Positions 9,528 to 18,252 of a stretch of DNA of 64,000 nt are shown here, piece after piece (position 1 is the stretch's first letter; the number at the start of each line of letters is the position of its first letter). The notes beneath the pieces were generated by a model, which saw nothing but the letters and a program-made list of their open reading frames with translations, did no database searches and was not told the DNA's origin. A program made the position numbers and the translations under genes. The stretch is from Mycolicibacterium goodii. Lineage in GTDB: Bacteria; Actinomycetota; Actinomycetes; Mycobacteriales; Mycobacteriaceae. The DNA is taken from positions 3,720,001-3,784,000 of the forward strand of contig NZ_CP012150.1 in assembly GCF_001187505.1 (NCBI RefSeq), in the 5' to 3' direction.

Positions 9528-10251
9528 GCGGGCCACCCTGCTGGTGTTCGCCGACTCGTTGTCGTATTTCGGGCCGACGGGTGGCCTGCCCGCCGACGAT
9601 CCACGGATCTGGCCCAACATCGTCGGTGAGCAGTTGGGCTGGGACGTCGAACTGATCGGGCGGATCGGCTGGACCTGCCGCGACGTGTGGTGGGCCGCGA
9701 CGCAGGATCCCCGGTCCTGGGCGGCCCTGCCGCGGGCGGGTGCGGTGATCTTCGCGACGAGCGGCATGGACTCGTTGCCGTCGCCGCTGCCCACCGCGCT
9801 GCGGGAGCTGATCCGCTACGTGCGGCCGCCGCGGTTGCGGCGGTGGGTGCGCGACGCCTACGGCTGGGTGCAGCCGCGGCTGTCGCCGATCGCGCGGGCC
9901 GCGTTGCCACCGCATGTGACGGTCGAATATCTCGAAATGACCCGCAACGCCATCGATTTCAACCGGCCCGGTATCCCGGTGGTGGCCTCGTTGCCGTCGG
10001 TGCACATCGCCGACACCTACGGCAGGGCGCACCATGGCCGCGAACCGACGGCGCGGGCGATCCGGGCGTGGGCCGAGGAGCACAACGTGCCCCTGGTGGA
10101 TCTCAAGGCCGCCGTCGCCGAAGAGGTGTTGGGCGGACGTGGCAACCCTGACGGGATCCACTGGAACTTCGAGGCGCACCGCGCCGTCGCCGAACTGATG
10201 CTCAAAGGTCTTGCCGAAGCCGGTGTGACACAACAGGATTCCGCCAACTGA
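9517..10251 (+). CDS. octT: octanoyltransferase of MGLP synthesis, SGNH-hydrolase fold
   Basis: The Rv2418c protein OctT transfers octanoyl to early glucosylglycerate intermediates of MGLP. This 244-residue homologue shows SGNH-hydrolase blocks: block [10 protein letters not shown] with the nucleophile serine at about 13 (ADSL instead of GDSL) and block [11 protein letters not shown] with the Asp-x-x-His pair near the C-terminus. The start overlaps the last codons of gpgP, implying coupled expression of two enzymes of the same pathway. The specific function rests on synteny and recalled literature; the sequence alone shows an SGNH esterase/acyltransferase. Confidence 0.8.
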   Translation: MSSERATLLVFADSLSYFGPTGGLPADDPRIWPNIVGEQLGWDVELIGRIGWTCRDVWWAATQDPRSWAALPRAGAVIFATSGMDSLPSPLPTALRELIRYVRPPRLRRWVRDAYGWVQPRLSPIARAALPPHVTVEYLEMTRNAIDFNRPGIPVVASLPSVHIADTYGRAHHGREPTARAIRAWAEEHNVPLVDLKAAVAEEVLGGRGNPDGIHWNFEAHRAVAELMLKGLAEAGVTQQDSAN

Positions 10252-10252
10252 C

Positions 10253-11107
10253 ATGGCGGTGGTGGTGGTTACCGACTCGTCGTCGCGGCTGGGTGGCGAG
10301 TTGCGCGAACGGTGGGGGATCCGGCAGATCCCGTTGCACGTCCTCGACGGCGACAGCGACCTGCGCGACGGTGTCGACGATGTGCCGTCCGACATCCATG
10401 ACCGGCCCAGGGTGACAACCTCGGGGGCGACGCCCACCGAGATCGCCGACGTGTATCGCCGGGCACTCGCCGACAGCGGCGGCGACGGCGTTGTCGCCGT
10501 TCACATCTCGGCCGCGCTGTCGAGCACGTACAGTTCGGCGGCGTCGGCCGCGCGCGAGTTCGGTCACGCGGTGCGGGTGGTCAACTCGCGGTCGGCGGCG
10601 ATGGGCGTCGGATTCGCCGCGTTGGCCGCGGCCCGCGCGGCCCACTCCGGGGCGACCCTCGACGAGGTGGAGGCGGCGGCCCGATCGGCCGCGCAACGGT
10701 CCCACGCGTTCATCGTGGTGCACCGTCTGGACAACCTACGGCGCAGCGGCCGGATCGGCACCGCGGCGTCCTGGCTGGGCACCGCGCTGGCGTTGAAACC
10801 GTTGTTGCGCCTGGACATCGACGGCCGTCTGGTGCTCTCGCAGCGCATCCGCACCGCCTCCAAGGCGCACGCCGCCCTCGTCGAGCAGGTGCTCGAGGAG
10901 GCCGGTGACCGGCCCGTCGGCGTCGTCGTGCACCACGTCGACAACCCCGACGCCGCCGAGGAGATCGGCGAACGGCTCACCGAGCGACTGCCCGCGCTGC
11001 GCTCACTGGAGATCTCCGGGATGGGTCCGGTGCTCGCGGTGCACGTCGGTGGCGGGGCCGTAGGTGTGGTGGTGTCGGTCGAGGCCGAGAACCAGCCTTC
11101 CTCGTAG
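10253..11107 (+). CDS. DegV family fatty-acid-binding protein
   Basis: DegV/FakB-type proteins bind a fatty acid and, with a FakA kinase, can present it for phosphorylation. The 284-residue product begins VVVTDSSSRL, has the TSGATPTEIADVYR segment and the family-typical HRLDNLRRSGRIG loop with the LDIDGRLV strand. It follows octT with a one-base gap, matching Rv2417c. A link to acyl supply for OctT is a context inference; no FakA partner is in the window. Confidence 0.87.
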   Translation: MAVVVVTDSSSRLGGELRERWGIRQIPLHVLDGDSDLRDGVDDVPSDIHDRPRVTTSGATPTEIADVYRRALADSGGDGVVAVHISAALSSTYSSAASAAREFGHAVRVVNSRSAAMGVGFAALAAARAAHSGATLDEVEAAARSAAQRSHAFIVVHRLDNLRRSGRIGTAASWLGTALALKPLLRLDIDGRLVLSQRIRTASKAHAALVEQVLEEAGDRPVGVVVHHVDNPDAAEEIGERLTERLPALRSLEISGMGPVLAVHVGGGAVGVVVSVEAENQPSS

Positions 11108-11222
11108 CCTCTCGGTAGCTCTTCTCGGCCCGCGATCGCCTGCGAGCCGGCGGCGGACGGGCGCACAATCGAGTCATGGCGCGAACGCGCCACGACCCGG
11201 ATTCCATGGATCGAGGCGAATC

Positions 11223-12029
11223 ATGGACATGCTCTATTCGCTCGGGATATCGGCAACCGCCGCGGTCACGCTGGCCTGGCTGTGCGTCCGCAACATCCGG
11301 GTGGTGAAGCAGTACGAAAGAGGCGTGGTCTTCCGGTTCGGCCGGGTCCGCGACCGCATCCGGCAGCCCGGCCTGACCATGCTGATCCCCATCGCGGACC
11401 GGTTGCAGAAGGTCAACATGCAGATCGTCACGATGCCGATCCCCGCTCAGGACGGCATCACCCGCGACAACGTGACCGTGCGCGTCGACGCCGTCATCTA
11501 CTTCAAGGTCATCGACCCGGTGCGCGCGGTCGTCGATGTCCAGGACTACATGTCGGCCGTCGGGCAGGTGGCGCAGACGTCGCTGCGGTCGATCATCGGC
11601 AAGAGCAACCTCGACGACCTGCTGTCCAACCGCGAGCGGCTCAACCAGGGCCTGGAACTGCTGATCGACAACCCCGCGGTGGGGTGGGGTATCCACATCG
11701 ACCGCGTCGAGATCAAGGACGTGGTGCTGCCGGATTCGATGAAGCGGTCGATCGCCAGACAGGCCGAGGCCGAACGGGAACGGCGGGCCCGCGTCATCAC
11801 CGCCGACGGCGAACTGCAGGCGTCCGAGAAGCTCGCTGCGGCGGCCGATGTCATGGGCAGTGAGCCGGCGGCGCTGCAGTTACGGTTCCTGGAGACGGTG
11901 GTGGAAGTGGCTGCCGAGAAGAACTCCACGGTGGTGGTGCCGTTCCCGGTCGAGCTGCTGCGCTTCCTCGACCGCACGACAGCGAACGATCCCGTGCGGA
12001 ATGGCGGCCCGGTGCCTCGAGTTGTCTAG
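11223..12029 (+). CDS. SPFH/Band 7 (slipin-type) membrane protein
   Basis: This is a stomatin-like protein that forms membrane-associated oligomers and organises lipid microdomains. The 268-residue sequence has one N-terminal membrane span (about 5-20), then the SPFH core starting VVKQYERGVVFRFGRVRD and the QDGITRDNVTVRVDAVIYF segment, and a helical C-terminal part rich in Glu/Arg/Ala. The start is placed at ATG 11223, after a GAGGCG ribosome site; the upstream extension is unlike the family. No NfeD partner gene is adjacent. With the next two genes it occupies the place held by eis in M. tuberculosis. Confidence 0.88.
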   Translation: MDMLYSLGISATAAVTLAWLCVRNIRVVKQYERGVVFRFGRVRDRIRQPGLTMLIPIADRLQKVNMQIVTMPIPAQDGITRDNVTVRVDAVIYFKVIDPVRAVVDVQDYMSAVGQVAQTSLRSIIGKSNLDDLLSNRERLNQGLELLIDNPAVGWGIHIDRVEIKDVVLPDSMKRSIARQAEAERERRARVITADGELQASEKLAAAADVMGSEPAALQLRFLETVVEVAAEKNSTVVVPFPVELLRFLDRTTANDPVRNGGPVPRVV

Positions 12030-12033
12030 AGGC

Positions 12034-12987
12034 GTGAAAGCCATTGGTGTATACGAATACGGTGGTCCGGAGGTTCTTCAGGTAATCGATCTTCCCGAGC
12101 CGCAGGCCGGCCCGGGCGAGGTCCGTATCCGGGTGCACGCAGCGGCGGTGAGCCCCACCGACGTCATGCTGCGCACGGGCGGTCACGCCGTCCGCTTGCA
12201 GGATCGGCGTCCGCCCTTCATCCCCGGCATGGATGCCGCCGGTGTCATCGACCAGATCGGTCTTGGCTGCGACGACCGGCTGCACGTGGGCCAACGGGTG
12301 ATCGCGTTGGTGCTGTTCGTCGGTGAGCACGGCGGCGCCTACGCCGAGCAGATCGTGGTGCCCGCGGCTTCGGTGGTGCCCGCCCCGGCGAATGCCGATT
12401 TCCCGGCCGCGTCCACCCTGCTGATGAACGCCATGACGGCGCGCCTGGCGCTCGACACGCTGGGGCTGCCCGCCGGGGCGACGGTCGCGGTGACCGGTGC
12501 GGCCGGTGCCGTCGGTGGTTATGCGGTCGAACTCGCCAAGGCCGACGGGTTGCGCGTGATCGCCGACGCCGCACCGCACGACGCGGAACTCGTCCGCGGG
12601 TTCGGCGCCGACCATGTGGTGGAGCGCGGCGCGGACGTGGCGGCAGGCATCCGTGCGGTGGCCCCCGACGGTGTCGTGGGCCTGGTGGACGCGTCCCATC
12701 AGCAAGCCGAGGTGCTCGGGGCGATCGCCGACGGCGGGACGCTGATCGAACTGCGCGGTTGGAGTGGGCCGGCCGAGCGCGGCATCCGGGTGATCCCGGT
12801 GATGGTGCCCGACCGCCTCACCGACACCGAGGGGCTCGCCACGTTGGGCCGCCAGGCCGAGAACGGCGTCCTGACGCTGCGGGTCGCCGATGTCCTGCCT
12901 GCCGATGAGGCGACGAAAGCCCACCGCCTGCTGGAGGCCGGCGGGTTGCGCGGACGCATCGTCCTTGACTTCTCGGGACTGTCCTGA
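12034..12987 (+). CDS. NAD(P)H quinone oxidoreductase-like MDR protein
   Basis: This is a zinc-independent medium-chain dehydrogenase/reductase of 317 residues. The GroES-like N-terminal domain begins MKAIGVYEYGGPEVLQV; the Rossmann domain carries AVTGAAGAVGGYAVELAK for NADPH binding near residues 150-170. No zinc-binding cysteine pattern is seen. The start is the GTG at 12034, four bases after the SPFH stop, where the family N-terminus begins. The substrate, a quinone or an activated alkene, cannot be told from sequence. Confidence 0.85.
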   Translation: MKAIGVYEYGGPEVLQVIDLPEPQAGPGEVRIRVHAAAVSPTDVMLRTGGHAVRLQDRRPPFIPGMDAAGVIDQIGLGCDDRLHVGQRVIALVLFVGEHGGAYAEQIVVPAASVVPAPANADFPAASTLLMNAMTARLALDTLGLPAGATVAVTGAAGAVGGYAVELAKADGLRVIADAAPHDAELVRGFGADHVVERGADVAAGIRAVAPDGVVGLVDASHQQAEVLGAIADGGTLIELRGWSGPAERGIRVIPVMVPDRLTDTEGLATLGRQAENGVLTLRVADVLPADEATKAHRLLEAGGLRGRIVLDFSGLS

Positions 12988-13053
12988 ACTTTTCGGGGAC
13001 AGCGCGCGTGTCCATAGGGCAGGATTTCCGACCACACCAGCAGGGGACCCGAA

Positions 13054-14331
13054 ATGTATGCGCGCGCACACTCCGCAGTTCTGTCCACGATCACTGCCGC
13101 CGCGGTCGGTGCGGCCGTCGTTGCGCCGGTGCTGGCACCACCACCGGACCTGCACGTTCCCCGGTTGGTCAGCGCACCGGTCGAGCTGACCGCGACGCCC
13201 GCGTTGGGCGCGCTCCCGCTGGCCTTCCTGCGCAACCAGGCGCTGTACTGCAGCGTGATCTGCCCGTTCGCCGTGCAGGGTCTGGTCACCGTTCCGGTGG
13301 GGGCGGCGCTGTCGCCGGTGGCGTTCGTGGACTCGCTGGGCCGCACGGGATCGTTGACCCGCGCGATCGGCGCGGCCGCCGCATCGATCACGGGTCCGGC
13401 GAACGCCGCCGCCGAGGGCATCATCCTCAACGACGTCGACCGCGTCGTCCCCAAGGCGTTCAACACCCTGGAGATCGCCGTGGTGCAGCTGCTGCGCGTC
13501 GGTGCGGCACTGGCCGATCCGGCCGGCCTGCCCGACACCATCAACACGGCACGCCAGACCATCCTCGACGGGCTCAACCAGCCACTGCCCGGACCCGGCG
13601 TGCCGGTGCCCACCGAGACGGGCGCGCGCACGCTGCCCGAGGTCGTGGCCGTCGAGGCCATCAAGGTCTTTGCCGCCGTCGCGTTCCAGGCCGGTGAGCT
13701 GGTGCTGCTCGGGGTCGTGCAGACCGCCGACGCCGCCGCACAGGAACTCGCGCGTTCCGGCGACCCGGTGCGGGCCTTGTCCGCAGCCGTGCAGCAGGCC
13801 GGCGACGTGCTGCAGACCGCGTCGAAGATCATCACCGATTCCGTGCAGACCGCCGCCACCAACATCCGCGACGCCGCCGGCGGCCCCGCCGAGTCACGGA
13901 CCGTCAACCTCGACGCCACACCGTCGGTGGCGGCTCTGACGGCAGTGCAGAAGGCGGAGCCGAAGGCGGAAGAGGCAACCGAAAAGGCCGGTCCGCAAAC
14001 CGAAGCGACGCAGGCCGACTCGGTGACCGCAGACGAAGCTCCCACCGATACGGTCGGCAAACCCTCCACCAAGCCGCGCCCGATCCGCCAGGCGGTGTCC
14101 GACCTCGGACGCGCCCTGAGGTCGCTGACCGGCTCGCCGACCAAGACCAGCAAGGACTCCGATACGGCTGACGCGGGCGCGTCGCGCGACACCTCGGACG
14201 GGTCGAGCAAGAAGTCGACGGCGAAGTCGACGGAGAAGTCCGAGAAGTCGGAGAAGACGTCGGAGAAGAAGTCCGAGAAGTCGTCGGAGAAGCAGTCACA
14301 CAGGAACAAGACCGGGAAGCACGCCGCCTGA
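13054..14331 (+). CDS. secreted Ala-rich protein with Lys/Ser/Glu-repeat tail
   Basis: I do not recognise a known domain. The 425-residue product has a short N-terminal signal-like segment (about 5-28, ending APVLAPPP), so it is probably exported. The middle (about 60-270) is Ala/Val-rich and may form helices similar to the many PE/PPE-less mycobacterial surface proteins. From about residue 290 it turns acidic/polar, and the last 45 residues are a low-complexity tail of K-S-x-E-K units ending KTGKHAA. The basic tail resembles mycobacterial heparin-binding or DNA-binding tails, by composition only. An AGGGGA ribosome site precedes the ATG, and a strong hairpin follows the gene. Confidence 0.75.
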   Translation: MYARAHSAVLSTITAAAVGAAVVAPVLAPPPDLHVPRLVSAPVELTATPALGALPLAFLRNQALYCSVICPFAVQGLVTVPVGAALSPVAFVDSLGRTGSLTRAIGAAAASITGPANAAAEGIILNDVDRVVPKAFNTLEIAVVQLLRVGAALADPAGLPDTINTARQTILDGLNQPLPGPGVPVPTETGARTLPEVVAVEAIKVFAAVAFQAGELVLLGVVQTADAAAQELARSGDPVRALSAAVQQAGDVLQTASKIITDSVQTAATNIRDAAGGPAESRTVNLDATPSVAALTAVQKAEPKAEEATEKAGPQTEATQADSVTADEAPTDTVGKPSTKPRPIRQAVSDLGRALRSLTGSPTKTSKDSDTADAGASRDTSDGSSKKSTAKSTEKSEKSEKTSEKKSEKSSEKQSHRNKTGKHAA

Positions 14332-14372
14332 CATACCGGTCGTCATCCCCAGACCTGATTTCATCCACAGCC

Positions 14373-14407
14373 ACCGTTCCGGGGCGCCTGCGGCGACCCG
14401 GAACGGT
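14373..14407 (+). terminator. strong hairpin terminator after the secreted-protein gene
   Basis: An 11-base perfect stem (ACCGTTCCGGG at 14373-14383 with CCCGGAACGGT at 14397-14407) continues through one G/A mismatch into CGCC-TGC-GGCG, giving nearly 16 pairs and a three-base loop. There is no T tract, which is usual for mycobacterial terminators. It separates the gene ending at 14331 from comEA. Confidence 0.72.
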
Positions 14408-14420
14408 CCTGTGCCGGGCC

Positions 14421-14426
14421 TACCGT
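14421..14426 (+). promoter_or_regulatory. candidate -10 element for comEA
   Basis: The hexamer TACCGT fits TAnnnT and ends seven bases before the comEA ATG, so transcription could begin on or next to the start codon. It lies just after the hairpin terminator of the previous gene, where a new promoter is expected. No ribosome site is visible before the ATG. Confidence 0.45.
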
Positions 14427-14433
14427 CGCGGGC

Positions 14434-15264
14434 ATGGGTACCGAACTCCCTGTGCAGCGGCTCCGCCGCAGACTCGGGTCCGACGACGACGCCGATGATT
14501 CCACCGAGACGGACTCCGGCGCGGCCCCCGACACCGCGCTGTCGAAATGGCTGCCCGACACCACCGAGGGGCAGCGGCCCGCGTGGCTGACGGCGATCCG
14601 GGCCGATCCCGGGCGGGTCGGCGTCCTCGCCCTGGGAGCGCTCGGCGTGCTGGCGGTGCTGATCACCGTGTTCGTCGTGCTGCGCGACCGCCCGGCGCCC
14701 GTCGTATCGGCGAACCTTCCTCCCGTGCAGATGGTTTCGTCGGCGGCTCCCACCACCGAGGGTGCCCCGGGTGCCGCGGCCGGGCCCGTGGTGGTCAGCG
14801 TGGTGGGCCTGGTGCACAAGCCCGGTCTGGTCACGTTGTCGTCGGGGGCGCGGATCGCCGACGCGCTCACGGCCGCGGGCGGTGCGCTCGACGGTGCCGA
14901 TCTGATCGGGCTCAACATGGCGCGGCGGGTCGCCGACGGTGAGCAGATCGTCGTCGGGATCGCCGCGCCCGCGGGGCAGCCGACCACCATGGGAAGTTCG
15001 GTCTCGGGTCCTGCCGCGGGTGCGGCAGGTACCGCCGAGCCCGCGGCGAGCGGCGGCGCGCCGGAACCGTCCGGTCCGCTCGACCTGAACACCGCGACCG
15101 TCGAGCAACTCGACGCCCTGCCCGGCATCGGACCGGTCACCGCGGAGGCCATCGTGGCATGGCGAAACGCCAACGGACAGTTCGCCGGTGTCGACCAACT
15201 GGGGGAGGTCGACGGGATCGGCCCGGCCCGGCTGGAGAAGCTGCGCGGGCTGGTCCGGGTATGA
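14434..15264 (+). CDS. comEA: ComEA-like DNA-binding membrane protein
   Basis: ComEA proteins bind double-stranded DNA at the cell surface in transformable bacteria. The 276-residue product has an acidic cytoplasmic N-terminus, one membrane span (about 62-83), a SLBB-like domain (about 110-175), a linker rich in Ala/Gly/Pro, and a C-terminal helix-hairpin-helix pair (about 215-276) with LDALPGIGPVTAEAIVAWR. The stop overlaps the comEC start as ATGA. Synteny is with Rv2415c. Natural competence has not been established in mycobacteria as far as I know, so the role is uncertain. Confidence 0.88.
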   Translation: MGTELPVQRLRRRLGSDDDADDSTETDSGAAPDTALSKWLPDTTEGQRPAWLTAIRADPGRVGVLALGALGVLAVLITVFVVLRDRPAPVVSANLPPVQMVSSAAPTTEGAPGAAAGPVVVSVVGLVHKPGLVTLSSGARIADALTAAGGALDGADLIGLNMARRVADGEQIVVGIAAPAGQPTTMGSSVSGPAAGAAGTAEPAASGGAPEPSGPLDLNTATVEQLDALPGIGPVTAEAIVAWRNANGQFAGVDQLGEVDGIGPARLEKLRGLVRV

Positions 15265-16772
15265 CCGACGCCGAACCCCTCGACCTTCGCCTGGTGCCCG
15301 CCGCGCTCACCGCGTGGACGGTCACGGCCGCCGGGATCGTCTGGTACATCGCGGGATCGGTACTCGTGGTGCTCGCCGCGACGCTGCTCACCGCCGCGGT
15401 CAGCCGGTGGGCCGGGCCGGCCCGCACCGCGGCCGTGGTGATCGCCGTCGCGCTGACCGGAGCGGGCTTCGCAGTGGCGGTCGGGTTGCGGGTCAACCAG
15501 ATTCGTGAGCACCCGGTGGCCGACCGCTACGGTGGGGCCGCGACGGTCCGCGTGGTCGTCGGTGAGGCGCCACGGCTCACCCGCGGTGGCCGCCTGATGT
15601 TCCGGGCCGCGCTCACCGAACTCGACGGTGTTGCGGTGTCCGGACGCGTGATGGTGTTCGCGTCGGGTCGGTTCGGCGCGGTGATGCCGGGCAGCCCGGT
15701 CGGTTTCCGCGCCGCGCTGTCGCGGCCCACCAGGGCCGATCTCACCGTGGCGGTGCTCTCCGCGCGCGGTGATCCGGCGATCGGCGACGCGTCGGCGATT
15801 CAGCGTGGCGCACAACGCATCCGAACGGCCTTTGCCGACACCGCACGCCTGGTGCTGCCCGCCGACCAGGCCGCGATCCTGCCGGGCCTGGTCCTCGGCG
15901 ACACCAGCACCGTCAGCGCGCAGACCACCGCGCAGTTCCGGGCGAGCGGTCTGACCCATCTGACCGCCGTGTCCGGCGCCAACGTGACCATCGTGTGCGG
16001 GACCCTGCTGCTGACCGCGGTCCTCGTCGGCCCGCGCGCCGCGGTCGCCCTCGCACTGCTGGGCCTGATCGGGTTCGTCGTCGTCGTGCAACCGTCGGCG
16101 AGCGTGTTGCGCGCCGCGGTCATGGGCGCGGTCACGCTGCTGGCGATCGTGACCCACCGGCGGCGGCAGGCCATTCCGGCGTTGGCCGCGAGTGTGCTGG
16201 TGCTGATGATCGCCGCGCCCGAACTCGCCGTCGACGTCGGGTTCGCGTTGTCGGTGTGCGCCACCGCGGCGATCGTCGTCATCGCCCCGGCCTGGGCGCG
16301 TCGGCTGGAGGCCAGGGGCTGGCCGCGCACCCTCGCCGCCGCCGTCGCCGTGGCAGCCGCCGCACAGTTGGTCACGGCACCGCTCGTGGCGGGGATCTCC
16401 GGCCGGTTCAGTGTGGTCGCCGTGGCGGCCAATCTCGCGGTGGCCGGGGTGATCCCGCCGATCACGGTGCTCGGTACCGCGGCCGCGGCGCTCGCGGCGG
16501 TGTGGCCGGCCGGGGCGGGGCTGCTGATCCGGTTCACCGGGCCCGAATTGTGGTGGTTGTTGTCGGTGGCGCGGTGGGCGTCGGGCGTGCCCGGATCGAC
16601 GGTGCCGACCCCGTCCGGATGGGCCGGTGTGCTGCTCGTGGCGGTCTCGGGCATCGCGTTGACGGTGTTGTGGCGCAGCCGCTGGGTACGCCGGGCGCTG
16701 GCCGGGGCGGCGCTCGTGCTGCTGGCGTGGACGGTGGCAGGCCAGGTTGTCGGCGGTGTCGGGCCGACATGA
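15261..16772 (+). CDS. comEC: ComEC/Rec2-type DNA channel protein, lacking the hydrolase domain
   Basis: ComEC forms the inner-membrane channel for single-stranded DNA in competence. This 503-residue protein has the N-terminal soluble OB-like region and the polytopic Competence domain, with the diagnostic [17 protein letters not shown] segment near residue 235. It stops after the last hydrophobic helices (ending near GQVVGG), so the C-terminal metallo-beta-lactamase-like domain of the Bacillus protein is absent. The ATG at 15261 is chosen from the ATGA overlap with comEA; an upstream extension would run into comEA. Length and order match Rv2414c. Confidence 0.88.
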   Translation: MTDAEPLDLRLVPAALTAWTVTAAGIVWYIAGSVLVVLAATLLTAAVSRWAGPARTAAVVIAVALTGAGFAVAVGLRVNQIREHPVADRYGGAATVRVVVGEAPRLTRGGRLMFRAALTELDGVAVSGRVMVFASGRFGAVMPGSPVGFRAALSRPTRADLTVAVLSARGDPAIGDASAIQRGAQRIRTAFADTARLVLPADQAAILPGLVLGDTSTVSAQTTAQFRASGLTHLTAVSGANVTIVCGTLLLTAVLVGPRAAVALALLGLIGFVVVVQPSASVLRAAVMGAVTLLAIVTHRRRQAIPALAASVLVLMIAAPELAVDVGFALSVCATAAIVVIAPAWARRLEARGWPRTLAAAVAVAAAAQLVTAPLVAGISGRFSVVAVAANLAVAGVIPPITVLGTAAAALAAVWPAGAGLLIRFTGPELWWLLSVARWASGVPGSTVPTPSGWAGVLLVAVSGIALTVLWRSRWVRRALAGAALVLLAWTVAGQVVGGVGPT

Positions 16773-16779
16773 CACCATC

Positions 16780-17739
16780 ATGGGCGTGACCGACGGGCTG
16801 CACTTGGTGCTGGGTGACGAGGAGCTGCTGGTGGAGCGCGCCGTTGGCGCCATCCTGCGGGACATTCGCAAGCGCGCAGGCTCCGACGACGTGCCGGTGG
16901 ACCGGCTGCGCGCGGGCGAGGTGAGCACCAGCGAGCTCGCCGAACTGCTCAGCCCGTCGCTGTTCGCCGAGGAGCGTCTGGTCGTGCTGGAGGCCGCCGC
17001 TGAGGCAGGCAAGGACGCCGTCGCGCTCATCGCCTCGGCGGCCGCCGACCTGCCGCCGGGAACCGTGCTGGTGGTCATCCACTCCGGTGGCGGGCGCGCC
17101 AAGGCGCTGGCCGATCAGCTGAAGAAGATCGGCGCCGAGGTGCATCCGTGCGCCCGCATCACCAAGCCGGCCGAGCGCGCGGACTTCGTCCGCTCCGAGT
17201 TCCGCAGGCTGCGCGCCAAGGTGTCCGACGACACGGTCTCCGCAGTGCTCGACGCGGTCGGATCCAACATCCGGGAACTGGCCGCGGTGTGTTCACAGCT
17301 GGTCGCCGACACCGCCGGTGAGGTCGACGTCGCCGCGGTGCGCCGGTATCACAGCGGCAAGGCCGAGGTGAAGGGCTTCGACATCGCCGACAAGGCCGTC
17401 GTCGGGGATGTGGCCGGGGCGGCCGAGGCGCTGCGCTGGGCGATGCTCGCGGGGGAGCCGCATGTGGTGCTGGCCGACGCGTTGGCCGAGGCTGTGCACA
17501 CCATCGCGCGGGTGGGGCCGCTGTCGGGCGATCCGTACCGGCTCGCCGGGGAACTCGGGATGCCACCGTGGCGGGTGCAGAAGGCGCAGAAGCAGGCGCG
17601 GCGCTGGTCGCGGGAATCCGTCGCCGAGGCGATGAAGGTGGTGGCGGCGCTCAATGCAGACGTGAAGGGCGTAGCCGCGGATGCGGACTACGCCCTGGAG
17701 GCGGCGGTGCGCCAGGTGGCGCAGCTCGCCGCCGGGTAG
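16780..17739 (+). CDS. holA: DNA polymerase III delta subunit
   Basis: The delta subunit opens the beta sliding clamp during clamp loading. The sequence begins [16 protein letters not shown], has the [21 protein letters not shown] segment of domain I, and the [20 protein letters not shown] region before the C-terminal collar helices. The start is placed at ATG 16780 (319 residues); GTG 16786 is an alternative. It lies seven bases after comEC, as in Rv2414c-Rv2413c. It converges with rpsT, with 21 bases between stops. Confidence 0.93.
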   Translation: MGVTDGLHLVLGDEELLVERAVGAILRDIRKRAGSDDVPVDRLRAGEVSTSELAELLSPSLFAEERLVVLEAAAEAGKDAVALIASAAADLPPGTVLVVIHSGGGRAKALADQLKKIGAEVHPCARITKPAERADFVRSEFRRLRAKVSDDTVSAVLDAVGSNIRELAAVCSQLVADTAGEVDVAAVRRYHSGKAEVKGFDIADKAVVGDVAGAAEALRWAMLAGEPHVVLADALAEAVHTIARVGPLSGDPYRLAGELGMPPWRVQKAQKQARRWSRESVAEAMKVVAALNADVKGVAADADYALEAAVRQVAQLAAG

Positions 17740-17760
17740 AACCCGTTTACTGCTGGAAGA

Positions 17761-18021
17761 TCAGAGCTTGTTGAAGGCCACGGCCAGCGCCGACTTCTTG
17801 TTGGCGGCCTGGTTCCGGTGGATGACACCCTTGCTGGCGGCCTTGTCGAGCTTGCGGCTGGTGGCGTGCAGCAACTCCGATGCCTTGTCCTTGTCGCCGG
17901 CCTCGACGGCCTCGCGGAAGCCACGGATCGCCGTACGCAGCGACGACTTCACCGACTGGTTACGCAGCCGACGACGCTCGTTGGTGCGGATGCGCTTGAT
18001 CTGCGACTTGATGTTGGCCAC
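17761..18021 (-). CDS. rpsT: 30S ribosomal protein S20
   Basis: bS20 is a primary 16S rRNA-binding protein of the small subunit. The 86-residue basic product begins [18 protein letters not shown] and has the [14 protein letters not shown] helix, as in the whole family. The start codon is GTG, preceded by an AGAAGGAA ribosome site eight bases away. The gene faces holA tail to tail and diverges from the ATP-grasp gene. A TACCCT hexamer on the minus strand at about 18099-18104 is a weak -10 candidate. Confidence 0.98.
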   Translation of the reverse strand: MANIKSQIKRIRTNERRRLRNQSVKSSLRTAIRGFREAVEAGDKDKASELLHATSRKLDKAASKGVIHRNQAANKKSALAVAFNKL

Positions 18022-18252
18022 GAAGAAGTTCCTTCTGAATCTCTAGCTGGGGTTACCGAAGTCTGTGGGTCCGCCCGCACTGTGGGCAGCGACTGTTCAG
18101 GGTACCAGTGAGGCCCCCGAACCCCCAAAATGGCGATCGGCGGCCCGGCCGCCGTGCGCGGGTACCCCCACTTCGATACCACCGCAACCCCGCGTTGGCC
18201 TGCCGAAACGGGGTTTGCGTTGGCCGGGCAAAAACCGCACGGGTGGTGCAGC

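Noticed and set aside
11177..11192. Hairpin TGGCGCG-AA-CGCGCCA before the SPFH gene
   Set aside because: The seven-pair stem with a two-base loop is too short and GC-biased to call a terminator or operator with confidence.
14361..17102. 913-codon open frame on the minus strand across comEA-comEC-holA
   Set aside because: It is antisense to three well-supported genes, has the Arg/Pro/Ala-rich composition of GC-rich shadow frames, and shows no recognisable domain.
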